From Enterococcus canis NBRC 100695 (GTDB lineage Bacteria; Bacillota; Bacilli; Lactobacillales; Enterococcaceae): a stretch of DNA of 64,000 nt. The DNA lies in contig NZ_BCQJ01000001.1 in NCBI RefSeq assembly GCF_001544375.1, forward strand, positions 232,275 to 296,274. The letters run 5' to 3'. Positions 16,246 to 24,798 of this stretch are shown here, in pieces. The notes under the pieces were generated by a model, which saw only the letters and a list, made by a program, of their open reading frames with translations, searched no databases and was not told where the DNA came from. Position 1 is the first letter of the stretch, and the number at the start of each line of letters is the position of its first letter. The position numbers and the translations under genes are program-made.

Positions 16246-17349
16246 CTACGCTTTCACTTTTGGTTCTGCTTTTCCTAATAGACGGTTAGCCATAAACATA
16301 CCGACGAAAATAGCGGTAATACCGGCAACTAATTTACCTACCATCATTGGGAAAATCATTTCTTTAGCCACACCCGCAGTAAAACCTAAGTGGTCACCTA
16401 AAACAAATGAAGCTGATACTGCAAAAGCAACGTTGATAATTTTTCCGCGATTGTCCATATCCTTCATCATTTGAAACATCGGAATATTGTTGGCTAAAGT
16501 CGCAACCATACCAGCGGCTGCAATTTCATTCATCCCCATTGCTTCTCCCAGTTTCAATAATGGTTTATTGAACACTTTAGTAATGAAAGCAACTAAACAG
16601 AAGGCCCCTGCTAATGTCAACGCAATGCCACCAACAACTTCGATACCTTCGGAAACAGGTGCAATACCTTCAATCAATGTGATGCCAACAAGTTGTTGGA
16701 TGGCACCTACAACTAAACCAAAGATTGCAACGATTACAACGCCTTGTCCAAAAATGGTAAAGCCTTTGATCATTCCATTTGGTGCTAACCATAAGCCCAG
16801 AATAATCAATGCTGCCACCAAAACAATCGGTACTAAATTGGAAAGAATCATACCAATTGGCATCCCAGCTGTTAAACCACCCGCTAGTAAGCCTAAAGGA
16901 ATTGTGACGATCCCACTAAGTACCCCAGTTGCAAGGTATTGCTGATCACTTTTTTCAATAATTCCAAGAGCAACTGGAATCGTGAACACGATCGTTGGTC
17001 CCATCATGGCCCCTAGAATCGCACCTGCGAATAGACCAGCTTGTGGATCATGCGCCATTTGTTGGGCTAAAGCAAAGCCCCCCATGTCATTGGCAAGCAA
17101 TGTCGTAGCGAACATAGATGGATCCGCTCCTAAAAATGTATAAACCGGCACGACGATGGGACTTAAAATATTGGCTAATACGGGAGCCAAGGTAATGATC
17201 CCCACCATTGATAAGGCTAGTGACCCCATTGCCATAATTCCTTCTTCAAACTTTTCACCAAAGCCAAATTTATTGCCGATACATTTATCCACTGCCCCAA
17301 TGATCATGAATAATACCATGATGTACATAATAATCTCATTAATACTCAT
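16246..17349 (-). CDS. eutH: EutH ethanolamine permease
   Basis: A 367-residue membrane protein with about ten hydrophobic segments. It has the EutH family start (MSINEIIMYIMVLFMIIGAVD) and conserved blocks LANDMGGFALAQQMA and GAMMGPTIVFTIPVALG. EutH mediates ethanolamine entry, mattering most when the neutral diffusible form is scarce. It sits between eutN and eutQ, as in other Gram-positive eut loci. A GGAGG site supports the start. Confidence 0.9.
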   Translation of the reverse strand: MSINEIIMYIMVLFMIIGAVDKCIGNKFGFGEKFEEGIMAMGSLALSMVGIITLAPVLANILSPIVVPVYTFLGADPSMFATTLLANDMGGFALAQQMAHDPQAGLFAGAILGAMMGPTIVFTIPVALGIIEKSDQQYLATGVLSGIVTIPLGLLAGGLTAGMPIGMILSNLVPIVLVAALIILGLWLAPNGMIKGFTIFGQGVVIVAIFGLVVGAIQQLVGITLIEGIAPVSEGIEVVGGIALTLAGAFCLVAFITKVFNKPLLKLGEAMGMNEIAAAGMVATLANNIPMFQMMKDMDNRGKIINVAFAVSASFVLGDHLGFTAGVAKEMIFPMMVGKLVAGITAIFVGMFMANRLLGKAEPKVKA

Positions 17350-17360
17350 AAATACCCTCC

Positions 17361-17630
17361 TTACTTATTGGATTCCATCGAATCAACGACCCCGACAATC
17401 ATGGCATCGATGGGCGTTTCCAGATTTTCGGCGGAAATTCGTGCTGCTTGACCCTGGGTAATCAGAACAAGGTCCCCAATACCAGCACCTGCATTATCAG
17501 CAGCTACCAGCGATCCTTGAGGCTCCTCGGTGTCTGTATTCCAAACTTCTACCAGCATAAACTTCCACCCGTTTAGTTTTTCATCTTTTCTTGTTGACCA
17601 TAAACTACCGGTCACTCTTCCTAATAGCAT
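17361..17630 (-). CDS. eutN: EutN/CcmL-type microcompartment vertex protein
   Basis: An 89-residue pentameric shell protein. The ATG at 17630 (MLLGRVTGSLWSTRK) is chosen over an upstream in-frame start because GAGGGAGAT lies six bases before it and family members begin at this motif. The family core GRVTGSLWSTRK, FMLVEVW and AADNAGAGIGDLVLITQGQAAR is intact. Pentamers of this fold close the vertices of the polyhedral shell. The gene overlaps no neighbour after start correction and follows the 190-residue unknown by 13 bases. Confidence 0.88.
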   Translation of the reverse strand: MLLGRVTGSLWSTRKDEKLNGWKFMLVEVWNTDTEEPQGSLVAADNAGAGIGDLVLITQGQAARISAENLETPIDAMIVGVVDSMESNK

Positions 17631-17643
17631 AAGCAGATCTCCC

Positions 17644-18216
17644 TCAAATAAGTTGATTTTCTCTGGCAAAATCAAGGGCCAGTGGCGTCAAGCGACGGTC
17701 TGCCGGTAATTGGAAATTCGGCTGTTGTACCAACTGCTTCAGTTCTTTTTCCGTCAGATAAGCTTTAGGTGTATAGTCTCTTTTCACGGGAGGCTTGATT
17801 TGGCACCATTCCTCCAGAGAAACAAATTGAATGCCATAGCCTTCCAGCTGAGAATGCAAGGCTTGCAAGTGTTTTTGCAGCCCATATTTAAGACCGCTTT
17901 TTCTCTCCGGCCATTCAGTCGTCAACACCCAGACAGGTTTACCAGCCAACAAATACCGTTGTACCTGCTTTGTGGTAAAGTCCGTTATCTGCAAGTTGGC
18001 AATACTAGCCATTTGCGCCAGACTGAGACATTTAACCACTAATCCTGCCGCCTCTTGTTCAGGTCTGACCCAACTTATTTCTGGCTTGTCCGCAAGCTCT
18101 TGCGGCAACTGTTCCAATCGATCGAAAGCGAGATTCGTCGTATTTTTAGGCGTCAGTTCTGCCATTAGTCTGTCGGTAATTTTTTGAATGATTGTTTCAA
18201 TTTCCGTTACATTCAT
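17644..18216 (-). CDS. eut-operon protein of unknown function (Gram-positive eut-specific family)
   Basis: A 190-residue soluble protein lying between the phosphotransacylase and eutN. It begins with an amphipathic helix (VTEIETIIQKITDRLMAEL) resembling microcompartment targeting peptides. The middle (LLAGKPVWVLTTEWPERK) looks like a Rossmann-type strand and loop. No catalytic motif is recognised. It resembles the small family annotated only as 'ethanolamine utilization protein' in non-proteobacterial eut operons, distantly reminiscent of PduM. The start has an AGGAGG site. Function is not assigned. Confidence 0.7.
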   Translation of the reverse strand: MNVTEIETIIQKITDRLMAELTPKNTTNLAFDRLEQLPQELADKPEISWVRPEQEAAGLVVKCLSLAQMASIANLQITDFTTKQVQRYLLAGKPVWVLTTEWPERKSGLKYGLQKHLQALHSQLEGYGIQFVSLEEWCQIKPPVKRDYTPKAYLTEKELKQLVQQPNFQLPADRRLTPLALDFARENQLI

Positions 18217-18225
18217 AGGAACCTC

Positions 18226-18852
18226 CTAAGGTAGGATCCGACCACGTGTTCCTTTCACTAAGCCGCATGCATTGGCTTCGTCATAATCAATATGCATATA
18301 AGTTGCGAATTTAGGACTCACTCGGACAACGACATCGTCAAAAATGAGTGCGCGTTGGCCATCCACTTTGACTTTTACGATTTGACCGTTTTCCACGTGG
18401 TTTTTCACGGCATCTTCTGGCGTCATATGAATATGGCGTTTCGCTACGATCAACCCTTTTTCCAGCTGAACAGAACGATCACCATTGATTAAAACAACCC
18501 CAGGAGTACCGTCAATATGACCACTCTCTCTGATAGGTGCATTGATCCCTAATTCTCGACTATCTGTCAACGAAACTTCTACCTGTGATGCTGCTCGTTC
18601 TGGTCCTAATATAACGACATTTTTAAACATGCCTTTAGGCCCAGCAATCGTGATCCGCTCTTTACAGACAAATTGACCTGGTTGTGAAAGATCCTTGACC
18701 TTTGTCAACTGATACCCTTCGCCGAATAAACAGTCGATTTCATGACGTGATAAATGAATATGACGACCAGAGGCCTCTACTTCAAAGGTCAATTCGGTTA
18801 GTCGTTTTACTACCTCTTCTACAATTTGTGTTACTGGATCCACTCTATCCAT
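18226..18852 (-). CDS. eutD: phosphotransacylase, PduL type (EutD role)
   Basis: A 208-residue PduL-family phosphotransacylase converting acetyl-CoA and phosphate to acetyl phosphate and CoA inside the microcompartment. The zinc-binding His motifs are visible: SGRHIHLS near residue 28, AKRHIHMTPEDA near residue 138 and MHIDYDEANACG near residue 188. It is unrelated to the Pta-type EutD of enterobacteria but fills the same step. The first 20 residues form an amphipathic helix suited to encapsulation. It regenerates the internal CoA pool used by EutE. Confidence 0.88.
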   Translation of the reverse strand: MDRVDPVTQIVEEVVKRLTELTFEVEASGRHIHLSRHEIDCLFGEGYQLTKVKDLSQPGQFVCKERITIAGPKGMFKNVVILGPERAASQVEVSLTDSRELGINAPIRESGHIDGTPGVVLINGDRSVQLEKGLIVAKRHIHMTPEDAVKNHVENGQIVKVKVDGQRALIFDDVVVRVSPKFATYMHIDYDEANACGLVKGTRGRILP

Positions 18853-18855
18853 CTC

Positions 18856-19407
18856 CTACTCTTTCTTGACTGCCGCCAACACGGTTAAAAGCTGTTGCGA
18901 CCAGTCAACAAAACGTTGATACTTCTGCGGTGGTTCGTCTGACAGTAACATTAAGATACAGTCGATTTGACATTCAATTTCGCCAACCGCATAGGCCCAG
19001 CGACGGTGGTTACCAGAAATAATCAGCGGTTTCTTTGGTGCTGGTTGAACCGGTATTTCACCTAAGCTTAACAGCCATTTTTGCTGCTGCTCTAGGTAGA
19101 GCCACCATTCTGCTGTAAGAAAATCGTCAGCAAAATCTGGAAAATAGAACATATTAGCTAAATGTCGATAGGCGATTTTCAGTTCATTAGAAGTAACTGC
19201 CTGTTTCTTATCAGCCTGACTAGAAGGAGCGGGTTTTTGGGTAGGCCCTTTCACTTCCAAATAATTGACATCAATTCGATGCTCTCTCAGATAACTTTGA
19301 GCAGATGGCGTGATCATACTCTTGGTTTTTAAAACAAAACAGCCGCCGTCTCGCAGTTCCTTTTTCCGCAAAAGTCGCCGAATCGTATCTTCTGTTATGA
19401 TTTCCAT
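18856..19407 (-). CDS. eut-operon protein with EutT/EutQ-like N-terminus, unknown function
   Basis: A 183-residue protein. Its first 50 residues (ITEDTIRRLL, KTKSMITPSAQSYLREHRI) match the N-terminal module shared by enterobacterial EutT and several other Eut/Pdu proteins. After a Pro/Ser/Gln linker, a mostly helical C-terminal half contains GNHRRWAYAVGEIECQIDCI. The Cys-rich metal motif of enterobacterial EutT is absent, and a separate PduO-type adenosyltransferase is encoded at 30465, so adenosyltransferase activity is doubtful. It lies between eutM and eutD. A scaffold or assembly role is possible but unproven. Confidence 0.6.
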   Translation of the reverse strand: MEIITEDTIRRLLRKKELRDGGCFVLKTKSMITPSAQSYLREHRIDVNYLEVKGPTQKPAPSSQADKKQAVTSNELKIAYRHLANMFYFPDFADDFLTAEWWLYLEQQQKWLLSLGEIPVQPAPKKPLIISGNHRRWAYAVGEIECQIDCILMLLSDEPPQKYQRFVDWSQQLLTVLAAVKKE

Positions 19408-19434
19408 CAGCGCAACCTTCCTAACTGAACAGGA

Positions 19435-19483
19435 GGGTTGTATTACCTGCTTGTCTGTTGAAACAAGACGGCTAATACAACCC
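19435..19483 (-). other. large stem-loop in the eutM 3' spacer
   Basis: Perfect 11-base arms GGGTTGTATTA and TAATACAACCC flank a 27-base interior that can itself fold (GTCT/AGAC). There is no T-run, so it is not a classical terminator. It lies in the longest spacer of this part of the operon, just after the major shell gene, and could protect or process the eutM mRNA. Confidence 0.6.
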
Positions 19484-19498
19484 CACCCGATCTAATTC

Positions 19499-19786
19499 TT
19501 AGATTTCACCATGATGTGGCAAAATAGCATCAACTTCAGAATGTGGACGTGGGATTACGTGAACAGATAATAATTCACCCACACGTTCAGCTGCAGCAGC
19601 GCCAGCATCAGTTGCTGCTTTAACGGCACCAACATCACCACGAACCATAACAGTTACTAAGCCGCCGCCGACTTGTTCTTTTCCGATAAGAGTTACGTTT
19701 GCTGCTTTTACCATTGCATCGGCTGCTTCAACAGCACCTACTAATCCACGAGTTTCGATCATTCCTAAAGCGTTTGTACTTGACAT
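19499..19786 (-). CDS. eutM: EutM microcompartment hexameric shell protein
   Basis: A 95-residue single-BMC-domain protein with the canonical start [21 protein letters not shown] and the pore-facing segment of EutM/PduA-type shells ([20 protein letters not shown]). It should be the most abundant facet protein of the ethanolamine microcompartment. AGGAGG precedes the start, and a 112-base spacer with a stable stem-loop follows, which may help set high relative expression. Confidence 0.95.
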   Translation of the reverse strand: MSSTNALGMIETRGLVGAVEAADAMVKAANVTLIGKEQVGGGLVTVMVRGDVGAVKAATDAGAAAAERVGELLSVHVIPRPHSEVDAILPHHGEI

Positions 19787-19828
19787 AATAATTTCCTCCT
19801 AATTGTTGTTTTCAAAATTTATTACAAA

Positions 19829-21295
19829 TTATTGTAATCGAGCGAGTACCTGAGCAACTAAAGTATTAATCAATTCTTCTTGCCCAGAAGTTGTGCAAGT
19901 CGTTTGACTCGACTGACCTTCTTCAGATCGTAAATCAGCAAGGGTTCTGACACCATAAGCGATTCTTCTTAGATTGAAGAGGTTTTCAGGTCCGATATTA
20001 TCGGATGTTGAGCTACCGCCAACTGCACCACAGCCTAAAGTTAAAGCCGGTACTAAGTTTGTAGTAGCGCCAATACCACCAAGTGAACCAGGGGTATTGA
20101 TTAATAACCGTGAAACTGGTTTACGTAAGCCAAATTCACGAACGATTTCTTTGTTTTCGGTGTGGATGATCATGGTGTGACCAGCGCCTTCACCTTTTAA
20201 GATTTCAATTGATAAATCACAGCCTTCTTCCCAATTATTCACTGTATAAAAGGCGATGATTGGTGCTAATTTTTCGCGGGAATAAGGATATTTAGGCCCC
20301 ACGTGCGTTTCTTCTGCCACAATCAAGCGGCGATCTTCAGGAATCGACAGACCAGCAAGTTTGGCAATATGTTGTACGGAACGACCCACGATTTGAGGGT
20401 TCATCGTGCCATTTGGACGCAGGATGAATTTGGCTAACTTGTCTGCTTCAGCTGCATCTAAGAAGTAAGCACCCTGTTTAATCAACTCAGCCTTAACCGC
20501 TTCACGGTTGACTGTTTCCACAATGATAGATTGTTCAGAGGCACAAATTGTACCGTTATCGAAAGTTTTTGAATCCATAATTGCGCTCACAGCCGCAGTG
20601 ACATTGGCACTTCTTTCGATAAAGGCAGGGCCATTACCAGGTCCAACCCCAATTGCGGGTGTACCAGATGAATAAGCAGCCCGCACCATCGCATTACCAC
20701 CAGTTGCCAAAATTAAGTTTGTATCTTTATTGGTCATCAACTCGTGGGTTCCTTGCATAGTTGGTACAGTCATAACCGAAACAGCGCCTTTAGGAGCCCC
20801 AGCAGCTTCTGCCGCTTGTTGAATGATTTTGACGGTTTCCAAAATAGCATTCAAGGCATTAGGATGGGGTGAAAACACGATACTATTGGCTGCTTTTAGA
20901 GCAATCATCGCTTTATAGATGACTGTCGAAGTTGGGTTGGTAGAAGGAATCAAGCCCGCTACTACACCAACTGGAACTGCTACTTCTGTTACTTTTTTCT
21001 CAGGATCTTCATGAACGACCCCCACCGTTTTCATATCTTTGATATAGTCAAAGACGGCTTTTGAAGCAAAAGCGTTTTTCATTACTTTGTCTTGCCAAAT
21101 CCCAAAACCAGTTTCTTCATTGGCAAGTTTAGCTAAACGTTCTCTTTCTGAATAAGTTGCGTCAGCTACCGCTTTGACGATGGCATCGATTTTTTGTTGT
21201 GAGAAAGTTGCTAATTCTTCTTGTGCTTGTTTGGCTTCACGGATTAATGTCCGTACTTCTTGAATGGATCGTAAATCTTTATCTACTAATTCCAA
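19829..21295 (-). CDS. eutE: EutE CoA-acylating acetaldehyde dehydrogenase
   Basis: A 488-residue aldehyde dehydrogenase superfamily enzyme oxidising acetaldehyde with NAD+ and CoA to acetyl-CoA. The nucleophile Cys lies in FDNGTICASEQS (about residue 246). SDNIGPENLFNLRRIAYGVR near the C-terminus is typical of EutE/PduP. After a short Ser/Thr linker the last 20 residues (EELINTLVAQVLARLQ) form an amphipathic helix, a likely encapsulation tag at the C-terminus. It overlaps the K-like shell gene by 10 bases. Confidence 0.95.
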   Translation of the reverse strand: MELVDKDLRSIQEVRTLIREAKQAQEELATFSQQKIDAIVKAVADATYSERERLAKLANEETGFGIWQDKVMKNAFASKAVFDYIKDMKTVGVVHEDPEKKVTEVAVPVGVVAGLIPSTNPTSTVIYKAMIALKAANSIVFSPHPNALNAILETVKIIQQAAEAAGAPKGAVSVMTVPTMQGTHELMTNKDTNLILATGGNAMVRAAYSSGTPAIGVGPGNGPAFIERSANVTAAVSAIMDSKTFDNGTICASEQSIIVETVNREAVKAELIKQGAYFLDAAEADKLAKFILRPNGTMNPQIVGRSVQHIAKLAGLSIPEDRRLIVAEETHVGPKYPYSREKLAPIIAFYTVNNWEEGCDLSIEILKGEGAGHTMIIHTENKEIVREFGLRKPVSRLLINTPGSLGGIGATTNLVPALTLGCGAVGGSSTSDNIGPENLFNLRRIAYGVRTLADLRSEEGQSSQTTCTTSGQEELINTLVAQVLARLQ

Positions 21296-21813
21296 TCATT
21301 GTCACTTCTTTCTATTTCATTCAAAATTGCCTTTACTAGGGTTTCTTTGTTGGCAAATTTGATCTCCGATTTTTTTAAGTGTTCCAGGTTCATTTTGTAC
21401 GCGCGTTTTCTAAGGTCAACAACTTTTTCTTTCAATAATGCCGCCTCAAGTTGTGTTAGATCACGCTGGGTAGTTGCCACAGTCTCTTCTATGACAGATT
21501 CGACGACTTCGTCTGCGGCTTCTGCTGCCTGCTCATGGGTAGACTCTTTACGAGTAGTCACTCTGGTTGTTTGAGGATCCAAACGAGCAATGACGTGGTG
21601 AGCAATTAGGCAATTCAAATCCTCTGCCACTGCCACCCCCGCATCAACGGCAGCCTCGACTGCAGCGACATCACCGACCAGCTCGACGGTTGTCAAACCG
21701 CCACGAATCACCTCTGCGTTATTCAAATCAACATCCGCTGCTTTCAATGCCGCATCGGCAGCACTTACGGCACCTAGGAAGCCACGAACCTCTATCATTC
21801 CTAATGCTTTCAT
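21286..21813 (-). CDS. eutK: BMC shell protein with C-terminal SAP-like extension (EutK-like)
   Basis: A 175-residue protein. An N-terminal BMC domain (residues 1-90, ALGMIEVRGFLGAVSAADAAL) is followed by an acidic linker and a helical C-terminal domain (about 125-170, KVVDLRKRAYKMNLEHLKKS, ANKETLVKAIL). This last part resembles the SAP or Rho-N helix-extended-loop-helix fold. Enterobacterial EutK also joins a BMC domain to a small nucleic-acid-binding-like domain of a different fold, so the symbol is by analogy. It is co-translated with eutE (overlap 10 bases) and lies between eutL and eutE. Confidence 0.8.
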   Translation of the reverse strand: MKALGMIEVRGFLGAVSAADAALKAADVDLNNAEVIRGGLTTVELVGDVAAVEAAVDAGVAVAEDLNCLIAHHVIARLDPQTTRVTTRKESTHEQAAEAADEVVESVIEETVATTQRDLTQLEAALLKEKVVDLRKRAYKMNLEHLKKSEIKFANKETLVKAILNEIERSDNDWN

Positions 21814-21826
21814 TCACTGCACTTCC

Positions 21827-22480
21827 TTAATAAGTCAGCGGATTATCCGCCACATTTTGAACGGCTTGAGCGAAAGCGCCACAAGCAGCTTTACAAGCAG
21901 ATTGGCTGCCTGACAATAAGGCACCGCCAAAGTTTGTTTCAGAAGGCGGACCATAGAACACACCCATCTGTACGTCAGCTGCCTTCAAAGCCGCATCTAA
22001 ACCAACCATTGCTTCTAAAGGTGGCGCAATCAAGTAGGCGATTGCTTGACCTTCTTGGATATTAGCCTGTTCAGATAGGAAACTACCAGAACGAGACACT
22101 ACATGGGCAAAGTAGGGAATACTATCATCATCATTTGCACTAATGAAGCTGGCTTCATTCTCAATGACTTGAACGGCAACGCTTAAGCCGCTGTTCACTT
22201 CAGCAGGACTTGGTCCAGCCAAGATGCCAATAACTTCACCGGTAAGTTTAGTAGAAGCATTCGCCGCACCAGCATACATACTTTTTGCGTAAACAACTTC
22301 GACATCGGCTGCTTTTGTCGCTTCATCCAAGGCAACATAGGTTACATCATCACAATCTGAAGTAATGATACCTAGTGAACGTTGACCCGGTTTTAGAGAT
22401 AGTTGCTCAGCCAACGCCGCATCAGCGTTTGGAATGATCTTGACGCTTAATACATTTGCACCTAAACGATCGTTTCTCAC
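21827..22480 (-). CDS. eutL: EutL tandem-BMC trimeric shell protein
   Basis: A 217-residue protein with the EutL start (RLGANVLSVKIIPNADAALA) and two circularly permuted BMC folds forming trimers with a large gated pore. SDCDDVTYVALDEATKAADV and YGPPSETNFGGALLSGSQ are family blocks. The start is a GTG at 22480 preceded by GGAGGAAAA. The gene follows eutC by 11 bases, as in most eut operons. It probably admits larger substrates or cofactors through the shell. Confidence 0.93.
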   Translation of the reverse strand: MRNDRLGANVLSVKIIPNADAALAEQLSLKPGQRSLGIITSDCDDVTYVALDEATKAADVEVVYAKSMYAGAANASTKLTGEVIGILAGPSPAEVNSGLSVAVQVIENEASFISANDDDSIPYFAHVVSRSGSFLSEQANIQEGQAIAYLIAPPLEAMVGLDAALKAADVQMGVFYGPPSETNFGGALLSGSQSACKAACGAFAQAVQNVADNPLTY

Positions 22481-22491
22481 TTTTTTTCCTC

Positions 22492-23403
22492 CTATTCGGC
22501 TTCTTTCAACTCAATACCAGATTTCTTCTTATCCATCATCTTCTTGATCAATTCTGCAATATAGGCACCGGCTTCAACTGCTGGCGTACCACCTTTATGG
22601 ATATTAGAAATCACGGTCCGGCGCGCTTCTGGCATACCGACAGTTGGACGATAAGCGATATAAGCACTCATGGATTCTGCTGTAACTAAGCCAGGACGTT
22701 CTCCAACTAACAAACAAACGACCTCGGCATCCGTTACTTCCGCAATTTTATCCATAGCAGGTACCCGGCAATATTTCACGAAAACCACATCGTCAAAATC
22801 AAGATTGTACATTTTCAAGCCTTGTTTAATAGAAGGAATCACTTCGCGAATATTGGCTTCGATGGCAGCGGAACTCAAGCCATCGCCCACAACCATTTGG
22901 ATTTTAGGACTTTTCTTCGTATTCTGACGAATGATGTCAATATTTTCTTCATTAAATTGACGACCGTAGTCAGGACGAGTTAGGTACTCATCCTTTGTTT
23001 CGCAGATGGTTTGTGTGGCTACAAAACCCATTTCTTTGACTAATTCAGGATCAACATCAGAGAAGACCGCATCTTGAGCAGCTGCGTGGTCTGCTCGGAA
23101 ACGAAGACTTGATTGCGTCATGTAGCGTGTCCCTGCACGCCAAACACCTAAACGAGCGGGTGTGTAGGATTTCATTTTCAGATAACCTTCACGGTCATGA
23201 GGATCGGGAACATATAATGCTTTCCGAATATCTACCTCGGTAATATCATCGATCATGCCATCTTCAACTGTCGTTGTGGCTGTAACCGGCATTTGTTGCG
23301 TTGGTTCATTTTTGGCAACCGGTGTCGCAACTGGTTCCTTTTCACCTGTTACCATATCGTTTAAAATCGATTCGATCATGGATTTTAATTCTTTTTCGTT
23401 CAT
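22492..23403 (-). CDS. eutC: EutC, ethanolamine ammonia-lyase small subunit
   Basis: A 303-residue small subunit of adenosylcobalamin-dependent ethanolamine ammonia-lyase, which splits ethanolamine to acetaldehyde and ammonia. The core ([31 protein letters not shown], given here in part; [34 protein letters not shown]) is intact. The first 20 residues form the helix that targets EutBC to the compartment. An ATG at 23403 is preferred to a GTG at 23412 because the GAGGG site is nine bases before the former. It follows eutB immediately. Confidence 0.93.
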   Translation of the reverse strand: MNEKELKSMIESILNDMVTGEKEPVATPVAKNEPTQQMPVTATTTVEDGMIDDITEVDIRKALYVPDPHDREGYLKMKSYTPARLGVWRAGTRYMTQSSLRFRADHAAAQDAVFSDVDPELVKEMGFVATQTICETKDEYLTRPDYGRQFNEENIDIIRQNTKKSPKIQMVVGDGLSSAAIEANIREVIPSIKQGLKMYNLDFDDVVFVKYCRVPAMDKIAEVTDAEVVCLLVGERPGLVTAESMSAYIAYRPTVGMPEARRTVISNIHKGGTPAVEAGAYIAELIKKMMDKKKSGIELKEAE

Positions 23404-23417
23404 TCTGCTCACCCTCT

Positions 23418-24782
23418 CTATTTCAGAAACGCTGACGCATCCCCAGCGCGACTTGTTAATTTACCATTTTCCATGAAGCCCATTTTTTCCATCCATTCTT
23501 CAAATTCTTTAATTGGACGAAGGCCGAACATTTCACGGATTGTAGCAGTTTCGTGGAATCCAGTTGTTTGGTAATTCAACATCACATCATCGCCATGTGG
23601 AATGCCCATGATATACGTACAACCAGCGGAAGCTAAAAGAATCGTTAGGTTTTCCATATCATTTTGGTCAGCTTTCATATGGTTGGTGTAGCAGACATCA
23701 CAGCCCATTGAAATACCGGTTAATTTACCCATGAAGTGATCTTCTAAGCCAGCGCGAATGACTTGCTTGGAATCATATAAATATTCAGGGCCAATGAAGC
23801 CTACAACCGTATTGACGATATATGGGTCATACTTTTTAGCAAAGCCGTAGCAACGAGCTTCCATTGTTACTTGGTCCGCCCCAAAGTTTGCTTCTGAAGA
23901 CAACTCAGACCCTTGACCAGTTTCAAAGTACATCACATTAGGACCCGCCGCTTGGCCACTTTGCAAGGCTAAATCGCGCGCTTCTTGTAACATGTCGCCG
24001 TTCAAGCCAAAAGCAGTATTCCCTTTTTCAGAACCAGCGATTGACTGGAAGACTAACCCAGTAGGTGCCCCTTGACGCATTGCTTCCATTTGGGTTGTAA
24101 CGTGGGCCAAGACACAAGTTTGGGTCGGAATATCCCATTCACTCCGGAATTCCTCAAACTTATTCAGGATTCGTTTAACACTTTCTGTTGAGTCATCAAC
24201 GGGGTTCAAACCAATAACCGCATCCCCTGCACCAAATGATAAACCTTCCATGACAGAAGCCATAATACCGTCAACATTATCTGTTGGGTGGTTCGGTTGT
24301 AGCCGCGCAGAGAAAGTGCCGGGACGACCAATCGTCGTATTGGCCGTTTTTTCAATATGGATTTTTTTGGCACCTACGATTAAGTCCATATTGGACATTA
24401 GCTTGCAGACGGCCGCAATCATTTCTGAAGTTAAACCACGCGAAACATGTTTAATGTCGAAATCAGTTGTTTGATCGGATAGGATCCATTCTCTTAATTC
24501 TTGAACAGTCCAATGTTTAATCGATTCAAAAATACGCATATTGACTTGGTCGATAATGATCCGGGTCACTTCATCCTCGTCATAATCCACTACAGGATTA
24601 TTAAAAAGGTCGTTCAATGTTAATTGCGCTAAGACGACTTTAGCGGCAACTCGTTCTTCTGAACTAGTAGCAGCTACGCCAGCAAGTTTATCACCGGATT
24701 TTTCCTCGTTTGCTTTTGCTAAAACTTCTTTAACGGAAGCAAACTGATAAACTTTACCGAAAAGCTTTGTTTTAAGAATCAT
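23418..24782 (-). CDS. eutB: EutB, ethanolamine ammonia-lyase large subunit
   Basis: A 454-residue TIM-barrel catalytic subunit of ethanolamine ammonia-lyase. Family blocks include [33 protein letters not shown] and GMGCD-type [14 protein letters not shown] near residue 355. Length is normal for the family. It binds adenosylcobalamin with EutC and depends on EutA for reactivation. It lies between eutA and eutC with short spacers, so the three are co-expressed. The enzyme links this operon to the B12 uptake operon downstream. Confidence 0.96.
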   Translation of the reverse strand: MILKTKLFGKVYQFASVKEVLAKANEEKSGDKLAGVAATSSEERVAAKVVLAQLTLNDLFNNPVVDYDEDEVTRIIIDQVNMRIFESIKHWTVQELREWILSDQTTDFDIKHVSRGLTSEMIAAVCKLMSNMDLIVGAKKIHIEKTANTTIGRPGTFSARLQPNHPTDNVDGIMASVMEGLSFGAGDAVIGLNPVDDSTESVKRILNKFEEFRSEWDIPTQTCVLAHVTTQMEAMRQGAPTGLVFQSIAGSEKGNTAFGLNGDMLQEARDLALQSGQAAGPNVMYFETGQGSELSSEANFGADQVTMEARCYGFAKKYDPYIVNTVVGFIGPEYLYDSKQVIRAGLEDHFMGKLTGISMGCDVCYTNHMKADQNDMENLTILLASAGCTYIMGIPHGDDVMLNYQTTGFHETATIREMFGLRPIKEFEEWMEKMGFMENGKLTSRAGDASAFLK

Positions 24783-24798
24783 GTTTTTCTTCGCTCCT

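Noticed and set aside
16487-16945. Plus-strand ORF of 152 codons opposite eutH
   Set aside because: Low-complexity Pro/Ala/Ile composition produced by the antisense of membrane-protein codons; no ribosome site and eutH is certain.
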